DNA of 64,000 nt, taken from assembly GCF_027943255.1 (NCBI RefSeq), contig NC_072895.1, positions 38,724,001 to 38,788,000 of the forward strand, written 5' to 3'. Every line of letters starts with the position of its first letter. The stretch's first letter is position 1. This DNA is from Anastrepha obliqua (taxonomy: Eukaryota; Arthropoda; Insecta; Diptera; Tephritidae). The notes beneath the pieces were generated by a model. That model saw nothing but the letters and a program-made list of their open reading frames with translations. It was not told the DNA's origin and did not search any database. Below are positions 45,567 to 55,630 of this stretch, in pieces. A program made the translations under genes and the position numbers.

Positions 45567-46100
45567 TCGGGTGGTTTTTAACTGCATGAGAACTATTGAT
45601 ATCGTTAACTAGGGTTTGACAGCGGAGAATGGCATACTGTGTTGACATTTCCGTTCAGTAAGGTTTAGCAAGTCATTATGAATCGTTTAACGGAAGAACA
45701 ACGCTTCCGATCCGGAAATTTACTTGGAAAAAAACTAAATGTTTGCGAACTTCATAGATCAATGGCGGCATCATCGGGCCTTATTTCTTTCGAAATGATG
45801 AAGCAGCTGCCGTTACGGTGAATGGCGAACGCTATCGAACGTTTCCAAAAAATAATCAGCTAAACATCGACGTCATTTGGTTCATTCCAACAATATTTGT
45901 GCTTTGTATTATCATTTTACGTTCTCAAGCTCACAAAACAACACCCGAAATAAAGAAACGTTCCCACGGCGGTTGTATGCGAATACTGGATTGGCCAGAT
46001 TTAGCTAAATATATTCGGTCAAAGATGGCTTGTTGCTACAACAGCACTCAAAAAAACCAAATAAATTATTTTTTGTGGAATATCTTATTACCTCATTGCA
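45567..46100 (+). pseudogene. D-36-D mariner remnant, 5' end with internal deletion
   Basis: The left terminus TCGGGTGGTTTTTAACTGC after TA matches the inverted terminus at 598, so this is the same family as 1..598. From ATG at 45678 it reads MNRLTEEQRFRSGNLLGKKL, then jumps to later parts (GLISFEMMKQLPLR, YRTFPKNNQLNIDVIW). Nothing catalytic is intact. Its right side is interrupted by the mariner that starts at 46103. Confidence 0.7.
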
Positions 46101-46473
46101 TACGAGGTGTGTTGACAAAATAAGGACTTTTTATTTTTCTCGAAAAATATTTATATATTCATACATACCTATTTGGCTCCCTTCAAAGTGATCCCCTCAG
46201 ACCTAATACATTTGTGCTAATGATTTTTCCAATACCCGAATCCCCTCTAACCAAAAAGCGGTCGATTGTCGCAAATTTCCCTTCTTTCAAATATATTTTC
46301 TGTTTCGAGTACAGAACAAGCCCGTTGAATACGGTTGCTTGAGGAAAGATTACGGTGTTATTTTTTCCAAAAAAAATCACATTTTTTATCCGAAAATCGT
46401 CGAATACACCAAAACACCTCTAAACTTTATATCTGTCAAAAGCAAACTAAACAGGTCATATTATACATATGTA

Positions 46474-48412
46474 CGAGGTGTGTTCAAAAAGTATCGCGAA
46501 TTTTGAATTTTCGCAGGTTACGTATATTCGAATTTCGATTTTTTTGTGGCGATATGTTGGTACTCATGTCTCTCACTTATGCTGACGAATTCGGCAACTT
46601 TGAATGTTCAGTTAATTGTTGACAGCTGCTTTGCTTGCACGTGTTTCGGCTCGTCTTCGATGTTTACCTATTCAAAAAGATGGATCAAAGAACCTGTATC
46701 AAATTTTGTGTGAAAAACGAGATTAAGTGCGCGGATACATTTCGAATGTTGACTGTGTCATACGGAGAAGCTACTTTGGATCAAAGCAACGTTTATCGGT
46801 GGTACAAAATGTTCTCAGAAGGCCGAGATGATGTGAACGACGAAAAGCGTGCCGGATGCCCGAGGACTGCAACAACAGACGAAAAAATTGATGAAGTGAA
46901 GAAAATTGTATTGGCCAATCGTCGAATCACCGTTAGAAAAGTTGCTGAGGTCCTAGACATTCGTGCCATTCGATTTTTTTCGACAATTTGGGCATGAGAC
47001 GGGTCGCCGCAAAATTCTTACCAAAACTGCTCAATTTCGACCAAATGCAGCATCGGACGAACGTTGCTAATGAAATGTTGGACTCTGCCCGCGACGATCC
47101 CAATTTGCTCCAGAGGGTCATAACTGGTGATGAATCGTGGATTTATGGTTATGACGTGGAAACCAAAGTTCAATCATCTCAATGGAAGCTGCCGCACGAG
47201 CTAAGACCGAAAAAAGCGCGCCAAATTTGCTTACTGTTTTCTTCGATTGCAGGGGCGTTATGCGTCATGAGTTCTTGCCACAGGGTAAAACGGTCAATAA
47301 GGAATATTCTTCTTCTTCTTCTTAATTGGCGCGATAACCGCTTACGCGATTTTGGCCGAGTTTAACAAAGCACGCCAGTCGTTTCTTTCTCGTGCTAACC
47401 GGCGCCTATTGGACACACCAAGTGAAGCCAGATCCTTCTCCACCTGATCTTTCCAACGAAGAGGAGGCCTTCCTATTCCTCTACTACCACCAGCTGGTAC
47501 CGCATTGAATACTTTCAAAGCCGGAGGATCTTTATTCGCTGCGCTATGTCTATGTCGTCGTGAAGCTCATACAGCTCATCGTTCCATCGTCTGCGATATT
47601 CGCCGTTGCCAACGTGCAAAGGTCCAAAAATCTTACGCAGAATCTTTCTCTCGAACACTCCAAGCGTCGCTTCATCGGATGTTGTCATCGTCCAAGCTTC
47701 TGCGCCATACGTTAGGACGGGCATGATGAGAGTCTTGTAGAGTGTTAGTTTTGTTCGTCGAGAGAGGACTTTACTGCTCAGTTGCCTACTTAGTCCAAAG
47801 TAGCACTTGTTGGCAAGAGAGATTCTACGTTGGATTTCAAAGCTGACATTGTTACCGGTGTTAATGCTGGTTCCTAAATAAACGAAGTCTTTTACAACCT
47901 TGAAATTATAACTGTCAACAGTGACGTGGGTGCCGAGGCGCGAGTGCGCCGACTGTTTGTTTGAAGACAGGAGGTACTTCGTTTTGTCCTCGTTCACCAC
48001 CAGACCCATTCGCTTTGCCTCTTTATCCAGTTTGGAGAAGGCAGAACTAACAGCGCGCTTGTTAAGGCCGATGATGTCAATATCATCGGCATACGCCAGC
48101 AATTGTACGCTCTTATAAAAAATTGTGCCTGAGCGATCAAGTTCTGCGGCTCGTACGATGATCTCCAACATCAGGTTAAAGAAGTCAGACGACAGCGAGT
48201 CACCTTGTCTGAAACCTCGTTTGGTATCAAACGGCTCGGAGAGGTCCTTCCCAATTCTGACGGCGCTGAAATGAAAATTATGAAAAAACGTTGGCACAAG
48301 TGCTTAATATCTCATGGGGATTACTTTGAAGGGGACAAAATAGATATTAATGAATAAATAAATAATTTTCGAAAAAAACACAAAATTCGCAATACTTTGT
48401 GAACACACCTCG
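46474..48412 (+). mobile_element. inner irritans-type mariner, split by a LINE
   Basis: Ends CGAGGTGTGTTCAAAAAGTA (left) and, inverted, CGAGGTGTGTTCACAAAGTA (right) are flanked by TA. From ATG at 46680 the frame reads MDQRTCIKFCVKNEIKCADT, VYRWYKMFSEGRDDVNDEKR, ITVRKVAEVLDI, then shifts. From 46988 it reads MGMRRVAAKFLPKLLNFDQM and RVITGDESWIYGYD (first Asp). The C terminus resumes after the LINE as KKRWHKCLISHGDYFEGDKI and DINE with a stop near 48350. The stretch carrying the second and third catalytic residues is missing across the insertion, so part of the element was lost. Confidence 0.85.
47305..48270 (-). pseudogene. LINE copy A3, reverse transcriptase palm to 3' end
   Basis: Inserted in the inner mariner, this is the longest copy of family A. 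Minus-strand translation gives FDTKRGFRQGDSLSSDFFNL, then VQLLAYADDIDIIGLNKRAV with the catalytic YADD box, MGLVVNEDKTKYLLSSNK, HSRLGTHVTVDSYNFKVV, YKTLIMPVLTYGAEAWTMTT, LRKIFGPLHVGNGEYRRRWN, and a break after AQRIKILRL. Nucleotide similarity to copy A2 continues to the tail, which on this strand reads GCGGTTATCGCGCCAATTAA followed by (GAA)n. The frame is open for 260 codons. The 5' end is truncated within the reverse transcriptase. Confidence 0.92.
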
Positions 48413-48516
48413 TATGTTTAGGACATGTGTACCAACACAAGAAAAAAAAACAAAAATCGAATGCACGCTTTCCGCGAAATTTTAAAAGCCACCTTACTTA
48501 TAGAACACACCTCGTA

Positions 48517-49251
48517 TTGTTTAACGGCAATGCACATTTTCATTTGGATATGACCTCACCTTCGCTTTTTCCTTAGCAAACCAGAACGTGAACTTTGTCA
48601 CGCTGTCGTTGCTCAGGCTAATTGCCATTTAAGATATGACCAATTGACTTATATATTAACCTACTTTAGCTCTTACGGATAAATACAGCCACACACATGC
48701 ACCTGTATGTATGGGGAAGAATAATTGATATCGTAGCCGACATTGTCCGCGATGTTGCTTTCGCATATCTAACGGCCTTTATATTCCCCGAAATTCAAAC
48801 ATTGTACTCTAGGATTACGCACATACATACGAATAAAAATATGCAAAAACAATATACATATGTACATATGTACATACAAATAGGCGTATTACGTGACGCA
48901 AAGTGCATGCGTTTGAGTACTGATGATTGTACAAATTCAACATCTTAAGAAATAAAATCGATTTGTTGGTCAGTGGCCTTGCGCCGCCGATAAGAATCAA
49001 AATTATTGCTTAACGTTCATTAATACGGTTTCTTGTTCAAGCGCAAATACACAAACACGTTTTCATAAATTTATTGTTTATTTGCCAGTAGCCTTATCAA
49101 AGTGCCATAAATTGTGCTTCTAAAAATAGAATCGCAAGCAATGTGGCAATAAGAACCACGAATGAAATGTAATTGCATATTTAATTTTTTTTTAATGCAA
49201 GCATCTACATGCTCATGATACGTGGAGGAACTAGAAATTTATAAGGGTTGG
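48517..49251. other. AT-rich non-coding stretch
   Basis: Microsatellite ACATATGTACATATGTACAT occurs near 48850. No gene or transposon is supported; the distal part of the mariner at 45567 could resume here but was not recognised. Confidence 0.4.
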
Positions 49252-50350
49252 GCATAATACATTACAAAATAAATGCAACAAGCGTTTCACTACCACTACT
49301 TCTTCAGTGGTAGTTAAAACATGAATTTCATTATCACTGAATATTTAGTGACAGTGAAAACAAAATTGCATTACAAGCTAAAGCTCTATCATTAGCGAAA
49401 ATTAACATTTTTAAGTAACAGAACACTGCTTCTTGAACAATAATGCAAGAATATATGAGCTGAAGCAGTTTAGGGAAATGTTTTCACAATAAATCATAAT
49501 TTTGAGTATAAGCTTTTATTGTACCGCACCAAAGCGATCATCGTTCCTCAAGTACAAAATTACTTCCGCCATGGGAGTCTATAAGTGTACCTATAATAAT
49601 GTTCATCTAAGAAAAAGAAGTTATTTACAAAAATTTCACCTTCTCTTCAAATTTGAGAAATGATGTATTAGCACTTATAGAAGGCTGCAATTACTTTCTT
49701 CTCCTATCGATTGTCTTTTAATCACATAGAGCGTATGACTCAGCACTTTCCAGCAAGACTTTGCAAAAGTTTAATTTGGTGTCGGTGATGTTGATTGCTG
49801 CAATAACTGCATCAGGAGTCAGGGTGCAAGCGAAACTATTTTGCAGTAACTTTGATTGCATTTGAATATTAATTTCCGAAATAAATTTGAAGTTTTCGGA
49901 AGCTAAACGTCGCTTTTTTTATTTTGATAGGCACTAAAGCATGAATAAAATTCCCAAAGAAAAGTTGACAGCTTCCGCGATAGGTTGCATTACTCTTGCA
50001 TATTTTTTTAAATATTAAATTTCTGCCAAGGAGCCAAGGTGGTCACTTCTTAACACATCAGTGCCAAGGACCTCAAACCTAATCCGAGCAAAGGCGGGGC
50101 AGACGCACAGACGTCTCATCCTCCTCTTCACAAGCTGGGCAGAGTGCACTGTGTGAGATGCCTACCTTTTCCATGTGCTTCGCCCACAGAAAGTGGCCCG
50201 TCATCAGTCCTACCAGCTGTGTGCAGTCCCTTCTGCTTAATGACAGGAGGATTTGTTTTTTGTTCCATCATCACTAAATTTTTAGTGATAATGATAATTA
50301 ATTTTACATTTTAACTGAATAGACAGTGGTAGTGCAAAAATGCCCAACCC
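49252..50350. mobile_element. hAT-like non-autonomous element carrying a LINE fragment
   Basis: AGGGTTGGGCATAATAC near 49252 and, inverted, AGGGTTGGGCATTTTTGC near 50350 form the ends; both are followed inside by CACTACCACT and by TTATCACTxAxxxTTTAGTGA. CAGGGTTGGGCA-type ends suggest hAT, but an 8-bp duplication could not be matched, so the superfamily is uncertain. The interior has no transposase; it holds a piece of LINE near its right end. Confidence 0.55.
50030..50265 (-). pseudogene. LINE scrap, terminal Cys-His region
   Basis: Minus-strand translation gives ILLSLSRRDCTQLVGLMTGH, FLWAKHMEKVGISHSALCPA and CEEEDET, the conserved end of jockey/I-type ORF2 (LVGVLTGHC...C..C). Later residues are out of frame. 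It lies inside the hAT-like element. Confidence 0.8.
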
Positions 50351-50474
50351 TGGTTCAAAAAAGTTTTTCACAACATGAAAACTCTGGCTTACATTTCCCC
50401 CAATTATTTCTAAATATTCATAAGACAAAGTCACTAACATCTAAACGTACAATAATGGGCCATTATTATACAGG

Positions 50475-50970
50475 GTGATACGTCTATCGCTTGGAATATA
50501 ATTAAATTCGGCAATAAATAAAGCACGTGAATACTTTTCAATCAAATTTTATTGCCATTGCAATCAATTGGCTTCCATAGTTGGTTTTATAGTTCATTTC
50601 TAAAGCTTTACTCTAAATTTGCCATCTTAACAACTCACTTTTTCACTTCGGCACTTATCTCACCAATGGCAACTTTTATTTTATTTTTGAGCTCTTGAAT
50701 CGTTTCTGAATAATTTATCCTTAATTCCTTATCCTTATTATCCTTCCCATAAAGTATATTCCTTTATCCTTCCCATAAAGTATAGTCTAATTGGGTCAAA
50801 TTGCACCTTGTACGTCAATGGGCATCGCCTTTTTTTCTGATTATTCGATATTCCAGAATTTTCGAATGTTCTCAATGTTTCCCATCTTTGCTCAAGCAAA
50901 AAGTTACCCCTTCTGTAAATGTCTAACCATAAACTAAATTTCTCACTCAAAGTCAAAGAAATTGACAGCT
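50475..50970 (-). pseudogene. IS630/mariner-like 3' remnant
   Basis: An end CAGGGTGATACGTCTATCGC follows TA near 50473. On the minus strand IQELKNKIKVAIGEISAEV and MNYKTNYGSQLIAMAIKFD with a stop match the C terminus of a transposase family. Two 23-bp copies containing ATCCTTCCCATAAAGTATA are tandem at 50740-50785. The N-terminal half is not recognisable. Confidence 0.6.
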
Positions 50971-51039
50971 CAAATTGCGAACGCTAGTCGTCCACTATAC
51001 TTCTTTCATCAAATAGAAAGCTAACAGAAAAATAGAAAT

Positions 51040-51540
51040 CCATTATTTTCTCGGTAGACGGCTATAGCGATCGATATCACGTAAAGTATCGATCAAATAA
51101 TTTAAAATAAAGTATGCTCGTTGTCAGGGTGACATTTCATATTAAAAAAATTCTTTTGTTGTTTTTTGTTTGTTCCATTCAGTTGAGAGTTATAAAGTGT
51201 TAACAATGGAAGTCAACAAAGAGAAAATTCAGTACACTTTACAGTTCTTCTTTGATAAAGGAGAAAATACAAGCTAGGCCGCTGAAATTGAATTTGAATT
51301 GTGTTTATGGTGCCGATACTGTAACAGCTAATTACGTGCGATTTTGATTCGTCGCTTCCGTTCAGTCATTTTTAATGTTGAAGAAAATGCCGATATTGTC
51401 GAAAATGTCGATAAAATCATAGAAATAATCGAAGTTGACCCGCACTTTAGTAGTCGTAACATCGAACAGGAGCTAAATATCGACCATAAACACCTTTAAA
51501 CCCTTTACGCAAAAATTTTACGTACAAATAATGGATTTCC
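51040..51540 (+). pseudogene. mariner (mauritiana-like) N-terminal region
   Basis: From ATG at 51206 the reading is MEVNKEKIQYTLQFFFDKGE, NTS, a stop, and AAEI, then frame changes, with FNVEENADIVENVDKIIEII and EVDPHFSSRNIEQELNIDHK further on. This is the paired helix-turn-helix region of mauritiana-type mariners. The catalytic part is absent: it ends where the LINE at 51541 begins. A related, more deleted copy is at 40250..40580. Confidence 0.82.
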
Positions 51541-51978
51541 TCTCAAGCCACGTGTCGTACTCTGGATGTACAACTTAGTGGTTCGGCTAACTTTGGCATA
51601 TGGTTGCCTAGTTTTGTGGGTAGCTCTTCAGGAGGGCTACAATACCACTAAACTAGAGAGATTGCAGAGAACTGCCTGTGAGAGCATCACTGGTGCTTGT
51701 AGAACATGTCCCACTGCTGCCCTCAACGTCATTCTGCACTTACTTTCCGTGGATCTGCACGTGAAATCCATTGCTGCTCAGAGCGCTATTAGGTTAAGGA
51801 GATTGGCCTCTGGAGGTAACTCCCTGTAGGGCATAGTAGCATCTTGAAGCAGATCTCTCCTTCCTTCTCAATACTTCGCACTGATCTCTCCATCCGCAAA
51901 CTGGGTTTTGAGGGTTGTGCTAAGGCTATCTTTCCGAGCAGGCAAGATTGGAAAGAGGGGAGAGTCGGCACGGATATA

Positions 51979-52522
51979 AAGGGTTTTCCAATAAGAGGTG
52001 TTATTTTGATATTCAAAGAAAATGCTATTTTTTAATATACAAAATAAACATCCGATTTATTTCATTATAAAGAGGAAGGTATGTCGTTAATAGTGGAAAA
52101 TAACATCAGGCAAATTACCACCACGACCAAGCTTACAGGAAATTATCCTTTTCATGAAATTTTCCATAACCGAATTGCAAAGTGGCTGCCCTATGTCCTC
52201 GGTAGCCTCACGAATTCCATCTTTGAGGTCTTGAATCGACCAGGGGCGGTTGGCGTAGACCTTCTCTTTCACGTGATCCCAAAGAAAAAAGGCACAAGGT
52301 GTTAAATCACAAGATCTCGGTGGATAATTGTGACCACCTCTTCAAGAGATAATACGGTCCGGGAACTTTTCCGGTAAAAGATCAATGGTTTCGTTGCTGG
52401 TGTGGCACGTAGCGCCATCTTGTTGGAAACGTTGCCCCTTCAATACCATCTAATTCCGGCCATAATAAATCGTTAATCATCTCTCGATAGCGATAGATAA
52501 CATCTGTTATTGGAAAACCCTT
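51979..52522 (-). mobile_element. internally deleted D-36-D mariner in LINE copy G
   Basis: Ends AAGGGTTTTCCAATAAGAGG (left) and, inverted, AAGGGTTTTCCAATAACAGA (right) are flanked by TA. The minus strand keeps WDHVKEKVYANRPWSIQDLK, EDIGQPLCNSVMENFMKRII and GRGGNLPDVIFHY plus degraded upstream blocks. It is 544 bp and is a sister of 23396..23955. The surrounding LINE reads GTDI-RTSVFTDG once the element and one TA are removed. Confidence 0.92.
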
Positions 52523-52961
52523 TACGTACCTCTGTTTTCACTGACGGATCCAAGATGGCATCTGGAGCGGGAGCGGGAGCTTACTCTAAATCAGCCAACA
52601 TTTCGGTCTCCTTTCAACTGCCGGAAAAGAGTAGCGTTTTTCAAGTAGAGGTCTTCGAGATCCTGCTAGCATGCAAAATGCTTAGGGATCGCTGTTGGGA
52701 GGGAGACATTAATATTTATTCCGATAGTCGAGCTGCGATCAAGGCCCTGTCGTCGCCGTATTGCAGCTCTCTTCCGGAAAATTCCTGTAAGGAGAAACTC
52801 AAACGTCTCGAACGTGCAGGAAACAGTTCCCTTGTCTGGGTTCCTGGGCACAGGAATATAGAGGGAAATGAAATTGCCGATGCGCTTGCCAGGAAGGGGT
52901 CGACAGAATCGGTTTCAGTTTTCCTCTTCTCAGACATCGGTGTCCCCTTGACCGTTGTTAA

Positions 52962-54468
52962 CCTTCCTATACCCGCGCGTTGGTCTGTGAGACCGAGAAA
53001 ATGATTTTACCTAAATTTTTGTTTTTCCAGAATTTGAATTTACTGCTAGCTTCCGGTTTTCTTGCAAGCTCTATATTAGTGCTGATTTGGCGTTTGCACT
53101 AGACAGGCGTGTTGGTGATTTTTATAAAAATTGGTCTGTGAGACCGACGCGGGTATATGTGTAATTTTTTGTGAAGTTAAAGCAGTTATTTTGTTTTTTG
53201 TTTCTTTCTTATTTTTTTACGTTTTACTATTTTGCAGGTACTTTTTAATATTATAATGAATGAAGAGCAAATCAGACTACTTTTGGAGGAAAAAAATTCG
53301 ACTTCTGATTATGAGGATGAAAATGACAGCGACGTTGAAAACTTTGTTGCAGGAGATGTAGAAAGTTATGATACCCAGCAAGCAGATGATGAAGAAATCG
53401 ACGAGGAGTTGAATGAGATAGATGATAGAGAATTTTATCTTGGTAAAGATGGACACACTAGGTGGTGATGCTCCGTCAAATCGTTTAAGACGTCTCGCTA
53501 GGAATATAGTCACTCAACTGCCAGGGCCTAGAAAAGCAGCAAAAAACTTGAAGGAAATAGGCGAGGTTTGGAGATTATTTTTTACTGAAGTTGTTATAAA
53601 CCGTATTGTAAAGTATACTAATGAACATATTGATCTCATAAAACCTAATTTTTCAAGAGAAAGCGACTGTACCTATACAGGCAACATAGAAATCGAAGCC
53701 CTTTTAGGCCTTTTAATCTTTGCTGGAGTTAGGAGAAATAGTCGCTTCAATGCTAAAGATTTATTCAAAACAGATGGTTCCTCTTCGGAGATATTTCGAT
53801 TAATTATGAGCTGGAATCGATTTTATTTATTAATGCGTTGTCTAAGATTTGACAATAAATTCACGCGAGCGGAAAGGACTGCCGTAGATAAACTAGCTCC
53901 AATAAGGGAATCATTTGAAGAAGTTGTAGCCGCGTTTGAAAAATACTACAGTGTTTCCCAGTTTAGTTTGACGTTTTATTGCAAATAAATATTTTTTAAG
54001 CTAGAAAAGGCATTTTTTGTTTTTTTTTTTTTTTGAAGAGGTAAAAGCGTAAGTTTTCTTCTTAAGGCAGATTTTTACATGAATTGCGATATGCCATGAT
54101 TTTTTATTTCAAGACTAAAAACTAATATAATTTATAATTTATGTATTGTCCAAGAAGTGTTTTTAAGTTATTATAACTTATTTTTATTTATGTGAATGAA
54201 AAAATATGTTATTGTTTTGTTTTTGTAGTACTTAAGAAAAAATTATCGATTTTGATGGCTTTTTTGTTAATCACTTAAAATCAATAAAATAAGTGAATAC
54301 AAATTTAATGCGTAGTTTTATTTTTTTATTACATCTACGGGAGTAAAAAATAATAATTTGTTTTTAGTTTTGTTTGAAAAAACTAATATTTTATGTAGTT
54401 TGAACTTTCGGTCTGTGAGACCGTGCGCGGGTATATGTGTTACAAAAATTAACGCGGGTATAGGAAGG
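52962..54468 (+). mobile_element. piggyBac-like element 1 in LINE copy G, truncated transposase
   Basis: Ends CCTTCCTATACCCGCG at both sides are flanked by TTAA (52958-52961, 54469-54472). Subterminal copies of GGTCTGTGAGACC, able to form a hairpin with a GTG loop, and of CGCGGGTATATGTGT lie inside both ends. Removing the element with one TTAA restores LTVV-KGELYNFF in the LINE. At 1507 bp it lacks the catalytic region and is non-autonomous. Confidence 0.95.
53257..53988 (+). pseudogene. piggyBac-type transposase, N-terminal part only
   Basis: The first frame, from ATG at 53257, is strongly acidic: MNEEQIRLLLEEKNSTSDYE, then many Asp/Glu to YLGKDGHTRW and a stop. A one-base shift near 53460 leads into GPRKAAKNLKEIGEVWRLFF, IVKYTNEHIDL, IEIEALLGLLIFAGVRRNSR and FRLIMSWNRFYLLMRCLRFD, the typical domain before the first catalytic Asp. 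It runs through VDKLAPIRESFEEVVAAFEK and ends with an unrelated short tail and stop at 53986. The DDD core and the Cys-rich C terminus are missing. Acidic N terminus and the DDE_Tnp_1_7-type segment identify the family. Confidence 0.9.
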
Positions 54469-54965
54469 TTAAAGGGGAATTGTATAATTTCTTTCTAAAA
54501 AAGCGCAAGGTAGATAGATGGAGGTCTGTCTCATCGTGTACTCTTTCAAAACGACAGAAACAGAATGATTAAGGTGATGGAAATTCCCCGCCATTCAATT
54601 TCCAAACTCATTGCGGTGTTCACTGGTCAGTGGGTGATCGGTACTCATGCGGAGAAGCTTGGAATTCCGTACAACCCCTATTGCAGAAGCTGTGGGAATC
54701 CCGCAGAGAAAGAAACTGTTGAGCACTTTCTTTGCAAATGTCCGGCTCTGGCGGCTAGATGCTTGATATTCCTTAGCGTGCCCTTTGGGGATGGCTTGAG
54801 GAAATTCTCCAGCCTAGATCCACTACATCAACAGCACTGGATGGCTGATTTTCTTTTCCCTACATTTTTCCGCAGGTAGTGGCCCACATTGTGGTATCAA
54901 AACGTCACGTAAGTGCTACTTGAAGTGTACCTGTGGTACTTTTGCCATCTAACCTACCTACCTAC

Positions 54966-55630
54966 CTAATGGATTTTCTTTTCCCCAAACTTATACTCGT
55001 AGATGTACATAAGTAAATACTTTGTATTGCGTATACCAATTTCAGAAATCGTAAATATTTGTACAAAGGAAAACTTTCGTCGCTCATCAAAAAGCGGGAA
55101 AGCAAAATAAGCAATCAATTTCAAAAATTAACGGTAGTTAATTTGGCACATATTTGGTTCAACTGGCTCTAAAATCTCGTTAAATGAATCGACTCTTTTG
55201 AACCAACATTTATTTACCATGTCGCCGAATTCTGCGCGCTTTCATTTATTTGAAACCAAAAGCTTCGATTCGCCTCTTCAATTCACACATGTGGATATGT
55301 ACATATATATATGTAAGTAGATATACAAGCTTGATGACGAATAGGTTTGAAAGTAAAATGATTCTTGGTACAGGTATCTTAATCATGCAAAATTACTCAT
55401 AATATAGTAAAATGTGTTAATGTTGGTATTTTCGTAAGAAATGCTTCTGAGTGAATATTTTACTGATCATTTTCTAAAAAATTAAGAAGAAAAGAAGAGT
55501 TGAGCATTGTAATTGTAAGCTAAAGAAATCGAGGGAATTGCCTAGTATTGTGATTGTTGCATTTAGGAATAATTAAAAAAGAAAATTGCATATGAAACTG
55601 TTGTAAAAAGGGATAGTTTTTCATTATGAT
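54966..55630. other. AT-rich non-coding stretch
   Basis: No supported coding region; TACATATATATATGTAAGT near 55300 is low complexity. Confidence 0.45.

Larger units (their letters stand above)
46103..48514 (-). mobile_element. outer irritans-type mariner, internally deleted, containing another mariner
   Basis: Ends CGAGGTGTGTTGACAAAATA (left) and, inverted, CGAGGTGTGTTCTATAAGTA (right) are flanked by TA at 46101-46102 and 48515-48516. Left of the inner element the minus strand shows GDHFEG, the usual end of the transposase. Only about 460 bp of this element remain outside the insert, so it was already a deleted copy. Confidence 0.75.
51541..54965 (+). pseudogene. LINE copy G, jockey-like, split by a mariner and a piggyBac
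   Basis: The 5'-truncated ORF2 begins after the reverse transcriptase core with VVLWMYNLVVRLTLAYGCLV and RLQRTACESITGACRTCPTA. After the first insert it continues into RNase H: TSVFTDGSKMASGAGAGAYS, FQVEVFEILLACKMLRD, YSDSRAAIKALSS and VPGHRNIEGNEIADALARKG. After the second insert come VKGELYNFFLKKRKVDRW, SISKLIAVFTGQWVIGTHAE and CRSCGNPAEKETVEHFLCKC, then a stop and an (ACCT)n tail near 54950. Deleting each insert with one duplication restores the frame at both sites. One or two independent frame faults remain, for example near 51830. Confidence 0.92.
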
